Positions 33,502 to 42,188 are shown, counted from the first letter of the stretch. The stretch: DNA of 46,998 nucleotides from Devosia sp. (GCA_028290245.1 JAQGKG010000164.1:1-46998), one strand, 5' to 3'. Notes: a model not told the origin generated them from the letters alone. Translations and numbers: made by a program.

Positions 33502-34137
33502 ATGAGCGAAGAGATCTACTACCATTCATTTCTCAATCGGGATCGGATGGTTCATATCGTCGACGGTGACTTGCCGACTTGCGAGGCGCTGAGCGTATTG
33601 TTCCGGCTCGAGGGTTTCCAGACCTCGTTTTCGGTCGATATCGAGCAGTTCTTCCTCAATCTCGAGCGACGCCGGCCCGACGCTTTTGTCATCAACATGC
33701 TGGTGAGCGGCGAGAGCGGGCTGGGCCTGTTGCGCCGCATCAAGACGATGCAGGCTGGTATTCCAGTGATCATGCTGACCGACGCGCAGCAGATTTCGTC
33801 AGCCGTCACGGCGATGAAGCTGGGCGCTACTGATGTTGTGTCCAAGCCGATCGATACCGACTATCTGCTCAGCGTGCTGCGCGATGCGGTGCGTCTCGAG
33901 ACGCCCATTAGCACCACACACACGGGCAGGCGCTCCGTCGAAATGCGGGGTTTCTCCGAGCTGACGCCGCGCGAAAGGCAAGTTCTGCAGCTGATCACCA
34001 ACGGTCAGTCCAACAAGGAAGCCGGCCGCGAACTCGGCATTTCCCCGCGCACCGTCGAAGTGCACCGCGCCCGCGTCATGGAAAAGCTCTGCGCCCGCAA
34101 TACGGCCGACCTGATGCGGATTGTGCTGGCGGGCTGA
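33502..34137 (+). CDS. FixJ-type transcriptional regulator with a degenerate receiver (no phosphoacceptor Asp)
   Basis: 211 residues from ATG 33502. The receiver begins MVHIVDGDLPTCEALSVLF, but the phosphoacceptor position reads AFVINMLVSGESG, where FixJ has VTDLRMPDMSG: N65 replaces Asp and the MP loop is lost. The switch (LTDAQ) and lysine (VSKPID) remain. A LuxR-type helix-turn-helix follows (LTPRERQVLQLITNGQSNKE, then SPRTVEVHRARVMEKL). The DNA-binding half is intact, so it is probably active but not controlled by standard phosphorylation. It may bind the palindromes upstream. Confidence 0.9.
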   Translation: MSEEIYYHSFLNRDRMVHIVDGDLPTCEALSVLFRLEGFQTSFSVDIEQFFLNLERRRPDAFVINMLVSGESGLGLLRRIKTMQAGIPVIMLTDAQQISSAVTAMKLGATDVVSKPIDTDYLLSVLRDAVRLETPISTTHTGRRSVEMRGFSELTPRERQVLQLITNGQSNKEAGRELGISPRTVEVHRARVMEKLCARNTADLMRIVLAG

Positions 34138-34232
34138 GAGTGGATCATTCGCCAATCGCGCCAGTCGCGCCAGTCGCCAGGCCGAGCGCAGGGACGCTGA
34201 AGGCTGGATATGCGGCTCGTTGGCGACTTGAT

Positions 34233-34269
34233 AAAAGGAGAGGGCGCAATCGTGGATTGGGCCCCCTCT
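34233..34269 (-). terminator. Rho-independent terminator of gcd (minus strand)
   Basis: Read on the minus strand: AGAGGGGGCCCAATC, a 3-nt loop, GATTGCGCCCTCT, then CCTTTTAT. The long stem has one mismatched region. It lies just past the gcd stop, and only the minus strand has the T-tract. Confidence 0.8.
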
Positions 34270-34274
34270 GTGAC

Positions 34275-36599
34275 TTACGGCAAGGTGTAGGCGAGTACGT
34301 AGTCGCCGGGTTTGGTGCCGACTGAGCCGTGGCCACCGGCGACGATGACGACGTACTGCTTGCCGCTGGCGGTGTAGGTCATCGGGGTGGACTGGCCGCC
34401 GGCTGGAAGGCGGGCTTCCCAAAGCTGGTTGCCGGTTGTCAGGTCATAGGCGCGGAAGAAGTCATCGACTGCAGCGCCGAGGAAGGCCACGCCGCCCTTG
34501 GTGATCATCGGGCCACCAATGCCGGGGACGCCGACCTTGAAGGGTAGGGGCAGCGGCGTCATATCGCGGACCGTGCCGTTGCGGTGCTTGTAGGCGATCT
34601 CGCCTGTGCGCAGATCGGCGCCTGCTACAAAACCCCAGCCGGGTGCCTGGCACGGTACGCCGAGCGGGCTGAGGAATGGCCCCATGAACACACCATAAGG
34701 CGCGCCTTCGTTGCGGTTAAGGCCCTGTTCGCTGCCGGTGGTGCCTGCTTCCTTGGGAGGAATTTCGGAAGCTGGAACGAGGCGCGAGGTGAAGGCAAGA
34801 TAGGTTGGCATGCCGAACATCACCTGACGCTCGGGATCGACTGCGACGGAACCCCAGTTGAAGGTGCCGAAATTGCCGGGATAGATGATCGAGCCTTGCA
34901 GCGATGGCGGGGTGTAGCGGCCTTCGTAGCGATATTGATGCAGCGCGATGCGGCACATCAGCTGGTCGAACATGGTGATGCCCCACATGTTCTTTTCTTC
35001 AAGCGTTTCTGGCTTGAAGCTGAGGGCAGAGGTCGGCTGGGTCGGAGCGGCGAAATCGCCTTCGATGGCGCCCTGCGGCGCTGGCTCCTCGGTAATGGCC
35101 AGCAGCGGCGCGCCGGTGCGACGATCCAGAACGTAGATGTCGCCCTGCTTGGTGGGGCCGACAAGCGCCGGTACAGGCGTGCCATCCTGGCCGGTAATGT
35201 CGAGCAGCACGGGCTGGGCTGGAACGTCCATGTCCCACAGATCGTGATGCACGAACTGCTGCACCCAGCGGTCGACGCCGGTGGTCACATCGAGCGCGAC
35301 GATGGATGACGAATATTTTTCGACGCTGGGGCTGCGGCCGATGCCAATCTGGTCGGGCACCTGATTGCCGAGGGGAATGTAGACAAGCCCCAGGGCGGGA
35401 TCGACGGAAAACACCGACCAGCTATTGGGCGAATTGGTGGTGTAGGTTTCGCCAGCTGCGATGTTGATCGGCGCGGTCTGGGTCGGGTTACCCGAGTCCC
35501 AGTTCCACACCAGCGCGCCGGTCAGGGCATCGAAAGCACGGATAACGCCGGACTGCGATTGAGTGGAATAGTTGTCGTTGACGGCGCCGCCAATGATCAG
35601 CTTGCCATCGACCGCTACCGGTGGGGAGGTCGAGTAGTAGTAGCCGGCTGGCGAATATTGCATGCCGGCTTCAAGCCGAAGTGTGCCTGCATCGGCAAAT
35701 GTGGGGCAAACCTGGCCGGTCGCTGCGTCGAGTGCGATCAGGCGAGCGTCGGCCGTTGGCAGGTAGACGCGTGCGGCGCAGGCAGAGCCGGCTACAGCAG
35801 CAGGGTCAGCCCAATAGGTAACGCCGCGGCAGGTCTGGTGCTGGCGATCTGGGTTGAGGCCGGAATTGGCGTCGAAGCGCCATTTTTCGGTGCCGGTGGT
35901 CGCATCCAGTGCGATTGCCAGATTATGCGGCGTGCAGATGTAGAGCGTGTCGTCGATCTTGATCGGGGTGACCTGATAGGTGGTCTCGCCAACATCCTGG
36001 GGCAGCTTCACGTCGCCGGTCTGGTAGGTCCAGGCAGGGACAAGGCTCGCGACGTTTTGCGACGTGATCTGGTCGAGCGGGGAGTACCGCTGGCCGTACG
36101 GCGTGCGGCCATATTGCTGCCAGTCGCCATCGTCGAAATTGGCCCCAAGGTCCGGGGTTGCAGCGACCTGCTCGGTGCTGAGGCTGCCTGAGATATCCTG
36201 CGGGTCCTGCGTCATGGAATAAATCGCGACGGCGACAGCCAACACGTTGGCTACTGCCAGGATGAGCGTGCCGCTGGTGCGGGCGCCGCTTAGCTTGTTG
36301 CGGATCCATGGCGTCCATAGCCAGAGGCCAAGCACGACGATAACGCCGCCGCGCGCGCCGAGCTGCCACCAGTCAAAGCCGACTTCCCAGATGGCCCAAA
36401 GGATGGAGCCCACCAGGATCGCCGAATACAACCACAGCGCTTCGGCTTTGCGACGAACTAACAGGTAGGCGGTAAGCAGGAACGCAATGCCGGTAATGAG
36501 GTAGTACCAACTGCCCCCGAGGCTAACGAGCCAGCCTCCCAACCCTCCCAGCGCAAGTCCGATGGCTGCAAGGACGAGGGACGTCAGGACAATGAGCAT
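34275..36599 (-). CDS. gcd: Membrane-bound PQQ-dependent dehydrogenase (glucose/quinate/shikimate family)
   Basis: 774 residues. Five N-terminal membrane helices (about 5-140; LTSLVLAAIGLALGGLGGWL is the first) anchor an eight-bladed beta-propeller facing the periplasm. Family signatures include WQQYGRTPYGQRYSPLDQI, WRFDANSGLNPDRQHQTCRG, NPTQTAPINIAAGETYTTN and the tryptophan-docking WNWDSGNPT. It oxidises an aldose or a cyclic polyol with PQQ and passes electrons to ubiquinone. Whether glucose, quinate or shikimate is used cannot be told. No PQQ-synthesis genes are in the window, so the cofactor may come from elsewhere in the genome or from outside. Confidence 0.9.
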   Translation of the reverse strand: MLIVLTSLVLAAIGLALGGLGGWLVSLGGSWYYLITGIAFLLTAYLLVRRKAEALWLYSAILVGSILWAIWEVGFDWWQLGARGGVIVVLGLWLWTPWIRNKLSGARTSGTLILAVANVLAVAVAIYSMTQDPQDISGSLSTEQVAATPDLGANFDDGDWQQYGRTPYGQRYSPLDQITSQNVASLVPAWTYQTGDVKLPQDVGETTYQVTPIKIDDTLYICTPHNLAIALDATTGTEKWRFDANSGLNPDRQHQTCRGVTYWADPAAVAGSACAARVYLPTADARLIALDAATGQVCPTFADAGTLRLEAGMQYSPAGYYYSTSPPVAVDGKLIIGGAVNDNYSTQSQSGVIRAFDALTGALVWNWDSGNPTQTAPINIAAGETYTTNSPNSWSVFSVDPALGLVYIPLGNQVPDQIGIGRSPSVEKYSSSIVALDVTTGVDRWVQQFVHHDLWDMDVPAQPVLLDITGQDGTPVPALVGPTKQGDIYVLDRRTGAPLLAITEEPAPQGAIEGDFAAPTQPTSALSFKPETLEEKNMWGITMFDQLMCRIALHQYRYEGRYTPPSLQGSIIYPGNFGTFNWGSVAVDPERQVMFGMPTYLAFTSRLVPASEIPPKEAGTTGSEQGLNRNEGAPYGVFMGPFLSPLGVPCQAPGWGFVAGADLRTGEIAYKHRNGTVRDMTPLPLPFKVGVPGIGGPMITKGGVAFLGAAVDDFFRAYDLTTGNQLWEARLPAGGQSTPMTYTASGKQYVVIVAGGHGSVGTKPGDYVLAYTLP

Positions 36600-36782
36600 G
36601 CTGTTTTCTTCCGGGAGGGCAACCGTGTGACGCGGGAGGTAAGCCGTTGCTATGCGGCGAACGCCACAGACCCCATTAGGTTGCCCAAACTCTCATTGGC
36701 ATGGGTCCCACCACAACCGTCGCAATAAAGCCGCTGGCAACCAGAGAATGGCCGCCAACGGCATGAAAGATCTGGACAACGA

Positions 36783-37208
36783 TTAGGCGACGCCGAGCTT
36801 TCCGCGTATGCCGTCACGCGGCGTCGAGAGTTCTTCCGGCGTCAGGAATTCGGCAAGGTCCGCGGCCTCGTAGAAGGGCCGAATTTCCATCTCGGCTTTA
36901 CCCGACATCGGACTAGGCGCTCGCAATGCCCAGGCCATCGCCTCATCCATGTCGTTGACCTCCCAGATGGAGAAGCCTGCAATCATTTCCCGGGTTTCGG
37001 CGAATGGACCATCGACGATAGTTCGGCTAGCTCCATCGAGGGTTACTCGCTTGGCCTGGGCGCTATTCTGTAGGCCTGCAGCCGCGACAAATACTCCTGC
37101 CTTTACCAGTTCCTCGGTGTACCGATCCATCGCGGCAAAGGCCTCGGCGGTAGGGGGTGTACTGTTCTCGCTGACTTCACCGGCTTTCGCGAACACCATT
37201 ACGCGCAT
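36783..37208 (-). CDS. YCII-family (DGPF-motif) protein
   Basis: 141 residues. A ferredoxin-like fold starting MRVMVFAKAGE, with the diagnostic VDGPFAETREMIAGFSIWEV motif in the middle. Such proteins are small, often linked to ECF-type sigma factors, and their chemistry is unresolved; no sigma factor is nearby. It lies between gcd and hemA on the same strand, separated by 183 and 161 bp, so it is probably its own transcription unit. I see nothing else in the flanking gaps. Confidence 0.85.
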   Translation of the reverse strand: MRVMVFAKAGEVSENSTPPTAEAFAAMDRYTEELVKAGVFVAAAGLQNSAQAKRVTLDGASRTIVDGPFAETREMIAGFSIWEVNDMDEAMAWALRAPSPMSGKAEMEIRPFYEAADLAEFLTPEELSTPRDGIRGKLGVA

Positions 37209-37369
37209 CGTCGTCTCCTCGTGTGCCGGCCCCTCTTGGCCTCTACACCTGGCGACGAACCAGCCCGTCGAAAGTCGAAGGGTCGTGCGAATTTTCCGAT
37301 TTTTGGACGTGAGAACAGCTATCGAGGCGTTTGTGCGTGACGTCGCTAGCGCAAAGACAACTGTTCCGC

Positions 37370-38650
37370 CTAGCCGCCGATGGTCGGCAGGGTCAGGTCG
37401 CCCGAGGTCAGCTTGCGGGCGGTGATCTTGGCATCGGCGGCTTCGCGCGGTAGCTCGAGGCTGGTCCAGACGCTGACCAGCGCATGGCGCAGGGCGAAGA
37501 TCATCTCGTCGGTATGCAGCGGCGTCGGGGTGATGCGCAGGCGCTCGGTGCCCTTGGGAACCGTGGGGTAGTTGATAGGCTGGATGTAGATATTGTGCTT
37601 CTCCAGCAGCATGTCGCTGGCGGCCTTGACCGCACGGGCGTCGCCGACGATCAGCGGCACGATGTGGGTGTCGGTTTCCATCACCGGCAGGCCCGCATCG
37701 GCAAGGATCGCCTTGGTCAGGCGCGCCTGCCGCTGATGCATGATGCGCTCATGGCTCGAACCCTTGAGATGCTCGATCGAGGCGCGCGCCGCGGCACAAA
37801 GCGCCGGGGGCAGGGAGGTGGTGAAGATAAACTCGGGCGCATAGGAGCGCACGGCGTCGATAATCGCCCGGTTGGCGGCGATATAGCCGCCCATGGTGCC
37901 GAAGCCCTTGGCCAGCGTGCCTTCGACGATGTCGATGCGGTCCATCAAGCCATCTCGCTCGGCAATGCCGCCGCCGCGGGGGCCATACATGCCAACGGCG
38001 TGGACTTCGTCGATATAGGTCAGCGCGCCGAACTCTTCGGCGAGGTCGCAGATTTCCTTGATGGGGGCGATATCGCCATCCATCGAATAGATCGATTCAA
38101 AGCAAATCAGCTTGGGCCGCTTGCGGTCCACTGCAGCGAGCAGATCGCGCAGATGGGCCACGTCGTTATGGCGGAAAATCTTCTTTTCCATGCCCGACTG
38201 ACGCACGCCCTGGATCATCGAGGCGTGATTGAGCTGATCGGAGAAAATCACGCAATCCGGCAGCAGCCGCGCAATGGTGGCGATGGCCGCTTCGTTGGAG
38301 ACGAAACCCGAGGTGAAAACCAGTGCGCCTTCCTTGCGGTGCAGATCGGCAAGGGAGCGTTCGAGTTCGACCAGCGGCCGGTTGGTGCCGGAAATATTGC
38401 GCGTGCCGCCCGAGCCGACGCCGAGCTTGCCGGCAGTTTCCTGCATGGCGCCGATGACCTTGGCATGCTGGCCCATGCCGAGATAATCGTTGGAGCACCA
38501 GATGGTGATTTCGCGCTGGTTGTCAGCATCGTCGCGATAGATCGCGCGCGGAAACTGGCCGGCAATGCGTTCAAGATCGGCAAACACGCGGTAGCGCTTT
38601 TCGGTGCGCAAGGTATCCACCGCATCTTCGAATATGCCCCGATAGTCCAT
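37370..38650 (-). CDS. hemA: 5-aminolevulinate synthase
   Basis: 426 residues from ATG 38650, with AGAAGGA eight nt upstream. PLP enzyme that condenses glycine and succinyl-CoA in the C4 (Shemin) haem pathway, a hallmark of Alphaproteobacteria. Landmarks: WCSNDYLGMGQHAKVI, GSGGTRNISGTN, SDQLNHASMIQGVR, YIDEVHAVGMYGPRGGG and the Schiff-base K248 in EGTLAKGFGTMGGYI; the common Ala-Phe-Gly after the lysine is Gly-Phe-Gly. Upstream is an Fnr/FixK-like box at 38729-38742. Confidence 0.95.
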   Translation of the reverse strand: MDYRGIFEDAVDTLRTEKRYRVFADLERIAGQFPRAIYRDDADNQREITIWCSNDYLGMGQHAKVIGAMQETAGKLGVGSGGTRNISGTNRPLVELERSLADLHRKEGALVFTSGFVSNEAAIATIARLLPDCVIFSDQLNHASMIQGVRQSGMEKKIFRHNDVAHLRDLLAAVDRKRPKLICFESIYSMDGDIAPIKEICDLAEEFGALTYIDEVHAVGMYGPRGGGIAERDGLMDRIDIVEGTLAKGFGTMGGYIAANRAIIDAVRSYAPEFIFTTSLPPALCAAARASIEHLKGSSHERIMHQRQARLTKAILADAGLPVMETDTHIVPLIVGDARAVKAASDMLLEKHNIYIQPINYPTVPKGTERLRITPTPLHTDEMIFALRHALVSVWTSLELPREAADAKITARKLTSGDLTLPTIGG

Positions 38651-38728
38651 CGAAACGTCCTTCTGTGCCCTACCGTCGGCGGAGAAGCTGCCGGCGAACA
38701 AGCCATACCTAAATCCGCGTCTGCGTCG

Positions 38729-38742
38729 TTGACATAGGTCAA
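38729..38742 (-). promoter_or_regulatory. Fnr/FixK-type box upstream of hemA
   Basis: TTGAC-ATAG-GTCAA, a perfect palindrome matching TTGA-N6-TCAA of the CRP/FNR family, centred about 85 bp before the hemA start. Oxygen control of hemA by an Fnr-type regulator is known in Rhodobacter. Here the function is inferred from motif and position. Confidence 0.5.
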
Positions 38743-39056
38743 TTCGACGCGCGCGTTCGGGGTGTGGAGGCGTTTTCGCAACAGGCGACGACGCGTCAAC
38801 ATGAGAGCCATTCTAAAGTGCGAGAGGCCTTATGCCAATGCGTCACGGCGCCCGTTTTTACCAATGCCTCAGTTTCCTGATGGCGTGCGATGGCGATCTG
38901 CCCGTGACTGTAACAAGCCGACATCAGTTGATCGACTTAATGCAAGCTATCTTCGCTCCAGCGTTCATCTGCTGTTCAGGCTCTATGCTTCACCACCATC
39001 CTGCCGTATTCAGTGATCACCAACAGGCCACTACCGAATCCTTCAGGGGGATACTT
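38743..39056. other. Intergenic region between divergent hemA and the OmpA-family gene
   Basis: Apart from the Fnr-like box in its left part, the whole gap (38651-39056) shows no supportable gene. The open frame that runs through to the OmpA gene lacks a ribosome-binding site and encodes no recognisable sequence. A strong promoter for the lipoprotein gene is expected here but I could not assign -35/-10 boxes. Confidence 0.5.
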
Positions 39057-39722
39057 ATGAAGTCGAAGATTTTGGTCGCACTTGCTGCGACGCTGGCGCT
39101 CGCCGCCTGCTCCACCACCAACCCATATACCGGCCAGTCACAGCTTTCCAACACCACCGGCGGCGCGCTGATCGGTGCCGGCGGCGGCGCGTTGGCGGGT
39201 GCCCTGATCGGCTCGGCAACGGGCGGCGACGCGGGTGTTGGCGCTTTGATCGGCGCCGGAGTTGGCGGCCTCGCAGGTGCAGGCATTGGCAATTACATGG
39301 ATCAGCAGGAAGCCGAACTGCGCGCGCAGTTGCAAGGCACCGGTGTCTCGGTGACCCGTGTCGGCGACCAGATCATCCTCAACATGCCATCCAACATTAC
39401 CTTTGCCACCGACCAGTCAAATGTGCAGCCGGGCTTCAACTCGACGCTGGTATCGGTCGCGCTTGTGCTCAAGAAGTTCGACCAGACCAGCGTCAACGTT
39501 TATGGCCATACCGACAGTGAGGGCGACGACGCTTACAACTTGTCGCTGAGCCAGCGCCGCGCCGTTTCGGTTGCCACTATCCTGGCCAACCAGGGCATCA
39601 ATCAGCGCCGCTTCTACATTGAAGGCCGTGGCGAGACGTCACCAGTATCTTCTAACGCCACCGAATCCGGGCGGGCCCAGAACCGCCGCGTCGAAATTCA
39701 GCTGTCGCCGATCAACGGCTGA
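39057..39722 (+). CDS. OmpA-family outer-membrane lipoprotein (YiaD-like)
   Basis: 221 residues from ATG 39057, with AGGGGG seven nt upstream. Lipoprotein signal peptide with lipobox LAAC (C18), a glycine-zipper segment of two hydrophobic hairpins (IGAGGGALAGALIGSATGG, then IGAGVGGLAGAGIGNY), and a C-terminal OmpA domain with peptidoglycan-binding motif VYGHTDSEGDDAYN followed by LSLSQRRAVSVA. It should anchor the outer membrane to peptidoglycan. A strong terminator follows 19 bp after the stop. Confidence 0.93.
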   Translation: MKSKILVALAATLALAACSTTNPYTGQSQLSNTTGGALIGAGGGALAGALIGSATGGDAGVGALIGAGVGGLAGAGIGNYMDQQEAELRAQLQGTGVSVTRVGDQIILNMPSNITFATDQSNVQPGFNSTLVSVALVLKKFDQTSVNVYGHTDSEGDDAYNLSLSQRRAVSVATILANQGINQRRFYIEGRGETSPVSSNATESGRAQNRRVEIQLSPING

Positions 39723-39741
39723 TAACCGACCAAACGAACGA

Positions 39742-39772
39742 AAGGCGCGTCCCGCGGGGCGCGCCTTTTTTA
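39742..39772 (+). terminator. Rho-independent terminator
   Basis: AAAGGCGCG (39742-39750), 10-nt loop, CGCGCCTTT and a run of six T. The core stem AGGCGCG/CGCGCCT is identical to that of the terminator at 78-110. Confidence 0.9.
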
Positions 39773-39789
39773 TTGTCGGCAATTGCAAA

Positions 39790-40122
39790 TTACGGCGTGG
39801 GAACGACAGGTTCCGCAACAGGAACCGCTGTCCCGCTGGCCGGCGCTACTACGCTTTCGGAAGTCGGCGTACCGGGTTGTACGTCCGTCGCTGGTGCGCC
39901 CTGGAACATCTGCATCAGGAACAGCACGGCAATGACGATGGCGAGGCCGAATATCCCGTAAAGCCACCAATTGGTGGGTCCGGTCGCTCCGACAGTCGCC
40001 TCATGCTCGCCCGCCACCTTGAGCGGCGAGCCATCGGGCACGTCGATGCGCGAGCCGTTCTCATCGATCAGGTTATCGACGCTGGCGACAGTAGGCACAG
40101 GATGTCTTGGTACGGTAGCCAT
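39790..40122 (-). CDS. Hypothetical single-pass membrane protein
   Basis: 110 residues with no family I recognise. A cytoplasmic-looking N-terminal 50 residues (VDNLIDENGSRIDVPDGSPL), one membrane helix (WWLYGIFGLAIVIAVLFLMQ, about 52-71), and a Pro/Val/Ala/Thr-rich C-terminal tail of low complexity. Its start overlaps the stop of the upstream gene (TGATG), so both form a two-gene operon. It converges with the OmpA-family gene. Confidence 0.65.
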   Translation of the reverse strand: MATVPRHPVPTVASVDNLIDENGSRIDVPDGSPLKVAGEHEATVGATGPTNWWLYGIFGLAIVIAVLFLMQMFQGAPATDVQPGTPTSESVVAPASGTAVPVAEPVVPTP

Positions 40123-40376
40123 CAGAAGTCTCCCTTGAGAACGGTTTCGCTGCCGACGCCGTCCTGCACACCCTGATGCACCTCGGCGAGGGCGGAATCG
40201 ATTTCTTCGGCATCGAAGCCCAGTTCCCGGCCTTCCTTGCCGGCTGCCGTTACGTCCGCCTTCAGTTGATTGAGCAGGTCGATCGTTTCCCTGGCGGTGA
40301 ACAGGCTGTTGTGGGCGATGCCCATGGGCGAAATCTTGTCACCGCCGCCCATACGGTCTCGGAGGCTGTCGAACAT
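40122..40376 (-). CDS. Small hypothetical protein
   Basis: 84 residues from ATG 40376, with GGAG seven nt upstream. Begins MFDSLRDRMGGGDKISPMGI, followed by helical segments (RETIDLLNQLKADVTAAGKE, EEIDSALAEVHQGV). Soluble, charged, no cysteine. I do not recognise a family. It is the first gene of a pair with the single-pass membrane protein, which suggests joint function. Confidence 0.65.
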   Translation of the reverse strand: MFDSLRDRMGGGDKISPMGIAHNSLFTARETIDLLNQLKADVTAAGKEGRELGFDAEEIDSALAEVHQGVQDGVGSETVLKGDF

Positions 40377-40515
40377 GGCGCGTCTCCTTTTTTGGGTCCA
40401 ATGACCCTCATGAGAACAAATGCGCTGTCGGGCCCGGGGTTCCGGCGATGCTATCGCGCCGTGACAAATCACCTACACCGGCGTCCGACGTGGGTTTTTC
40501 GATCCCTGAATCCCG

Positions 40516-40611
40516 TCAGCTAGTGAGGGGCTTCCCCGTGAGAAGCTGGGCGCCAACAATCTGGATCAGCGCAAAGTTGACGATCAGCGTCGCTGCAATG
40601 ATAGCGAGCAA
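40516..40611 (-). CDS. Possible 31-residue membrane peptide
   Basis: TTG start at 40611 with AAGG about eight nt upstream, TGA at 40518-40516. The product LAIIAATLIVNFALIQIVGA plus a short polar tail would be one membrane helix. It is the only coding signal in the 348-bp gap 40377-40724. It may instead be the remnant of a larger membrane protein gene, since an in-frame TAA lies two codons before the TTG. Low confidence. Confidence 0.25.
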   Translation of the reverse strand: MLAIIAATLIVNFALIQIVGAQLLTGKPLTS

Positions 40612-40724
40612 CTCACGGCCTTATTTGCCCCGCGCCGTGACATCGGACTTGAGCTAGCGTTGGCCAGGAACTCGCCGACCCATTGGTGCTAAATCAAATT
40701 TTCCGAAAGGCGCCGATCTGGCCG

Positions 40725-41195
40725 TTAATCTTCTTCAAGCCCTGTCGAACCCGGGACATCGAGATCAACAGCAGCATCCCCGACCAGCACCAGCAGATCC
40801 TGCTCCAGCCGATCGAGGGCCGCTGCACCGATTTTCCGGGCCCAGGCGGCGCGCAGATCATCGAAGATTGCCTCGCCTTGGCCCATGACCTCATGCCCCA
40901 AAGGCGTAACGACCAGCAACTTGCGCCGGGAATCCGCCGCGTCGTCCATGCGCGCGACATAGCCCCGCTCTTCCAGCAGGGCGACGACCTTCGCTGCCGC
41001 TTGTTTGGAGATGGACAGCCGTCGTCCCAAATCCGATGCGTTGTTGGCCCCGCCTGCGATCGACCGCATGGCGAACTCCTGGCTTGGCCGCAGTTCTGGA
41101 TAACCGCGCCGCAACAGCTCCGCTCCGGCGCTATCCGCCAGTTGCCGGAAGCCGCCGAGAAGTAGCAATGCGAGATCGGCGCCTTTTCTGCTCAT
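40725..41195 (-). CDS. MarR-family transcriptional regulator
   Basis: 156 residues. The winged-helix core is clear: ANNASDLGRRLSISKQAAAK (recognition helix), then LLEERGYVARMDDAADSRRK with the wing D-x-R-R/K motif, and TPLGHEVMGQGEA in the dimer helix. MarR proteins repress adjacent genes and are released by small aromatic or reactive ligands. It is divergent from the alpha/beta hydrolase gene; the 120-bp gap carries a strong promoter and inverted repeats. Confidence 0.92.
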   Translation of the reverse strand: MSRKGADLALLLLGGFRQLADSAGAELLRRGYPELRPSQEFAMRSIAGGANNASDLGRRLSISKQAAAKVVALLEERGYVARMDDAADSRRKLLVVTPLGHEVMGQGEAIFDDLRAAWARKIGAAALDRLEQDLLVLVGDAAVDLDVPGSTGLEED

Positions 41196-41224
41196 ACGAC
41201 TTCGCTATCGCACCCGACATAAAA

Positions 41225-41298
41225 AGACAACCAGTATGTCTATTCTCGTTGACATAGACAACCTGGGTGACTATACCCGTAAAGTCAACCAAGTTGTC
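41225..41298 (+). promoter_or_regulatory. Hydrolase promoter and candidate MarR operators
   Basis: TTGACA (41249-41254), 17-bp spacer, TATACC (41272-41277): a near-consensus sigma-70 promoter pointing to the hydrolase. An inverted repeat AGACA-N7-TGTCT (41225-41241) precedes it, and CAAC-CAA-GTTG (41287-41297) lies downstream of the expected start. Both positions suit repression by the divergent MarR protein. Confidence 0.6.
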
Positions 41299-41315
41299 CA
41301 TAAAGGAACTCGCAA

Positions 41316-42188
41316 ATGACCTACGCTAGCATCGCTGAAGTCACCCACCACCGCGTTGCCCTCAACGGCACCAACCTCCACTATGTCTCGGCCGGCACCA
41401 CCGGCTCGCCGATCCTGCTGGTGCATGGCTGGCCCGAAACCTGGTGGTCCTTCCACAAGGTCATTCCGATCCTGGCACAGTCTCACCGCGTTATTGCCGT
41501 CGATCTGCGCGGCTTCGGCGATTCCGACGTTGCCCAAGCCGGCGACAGTAGCGCCACCATGGCCGAAGACCTGCATGCCCTGATCGAGCACCTCGGTCTT
41601 GGCCCGGTTCATCTGTCGGCACAGGATTTCTCAGGTCCACTGGCCTATCGGCTCGCCGCGACCCATCCGCAGGATTTGCTGAGTTTTACCGCCGTCGAAA
41701 CCGGCTTGCCGGGTTTTGGGCTGGAGATACTGACCAACCCGATGATCGCCTGGTACTATGGCACCCTGGCAAAGCAGGGCGCAGCCGAACGCTTCTTCAA
41801 GGGACGCGAGACGGAATTGCTGACCGAGTTCATCTTCACCCCGCCAACCACAACCTCCACCAGCATCGGCGCAAACGACATCGCCGAGTTCATCCGCGGC
41901 TACGCCCGCGATGGCGGCTGGAACGGCGCCCAGGCAATCTACAACAGCAATATGGGTGAGACCGAAGAGTATAAAACCCTCGTCGCCGCACACCCGCTGA
42001 GCATGCCGATGCTAGCTATCGACCAGCATGGCTCCAACTTCACCGCCCAGTTGTTCTCCCCCGCATCGGCAGGCAAGCTTCGGGCGCGAACCATCGACAA
42101 CACCGGCCACTATATCGCTATGGAAGCACCCGTTGACCTCGCATCGGCAGTGCTGGAGTTTACCGGCGAGATCGATCGGAACAGCTGA
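41316..42188 (+). CDS. Alpha/beta hydrolase, epoxide-hydrolase/dehalogenase-like
   Basis: 290 residues. Oxyanion-loop motif LLVHGWPETWWS (HGxP, residues 36-40), predicted nucleophile D104 in the elbow SAQDFSGP, where epoxide hydrolases have GHDWGG, and histidine H265 near the C-terminus (NTGHYIAMEAP). An Asp nucleophile and the HGWP motif point to epoxide hydrolase or haloalkane-dehalogenase chemistry; the AQDFS elbow is atypical, so the substrate is open. Driven by the promoter at 41249 and probably repressed by MarR. Confidence 0.88.
   Translation: MTYASIAEVTHHRVALNGTNLHYVSAGTTGSPILLVHGWPETWWSFHKVIPILAQSHRVIAVDLRGFGDSDVAQAGDSSATMAEDLHALIEHLGLGPVHLSAQDFSGPLAYRLAATHPQDLLSFTAVETGLPGFGLEILTNPMIAWYYGTLAKQGAAERFFKGRETELLTEFIFTPPTTTSTSIGANDIAEFIRGYARDGGWNGAQAIYNSNMGETEEYKTLVAAHPLSMPMLAIDQHGSNFTAQLFSPASAGKLRARTIDNTGHYIAMEAPVDLASAVLEFTGEIDRNS

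Noticed and set aside
34156..34180. TCGCGCCAG in two and a half tandem copies
   Set aside because: Too short and imperfect to be a functional repeat array; no CRISPR-like spacing.
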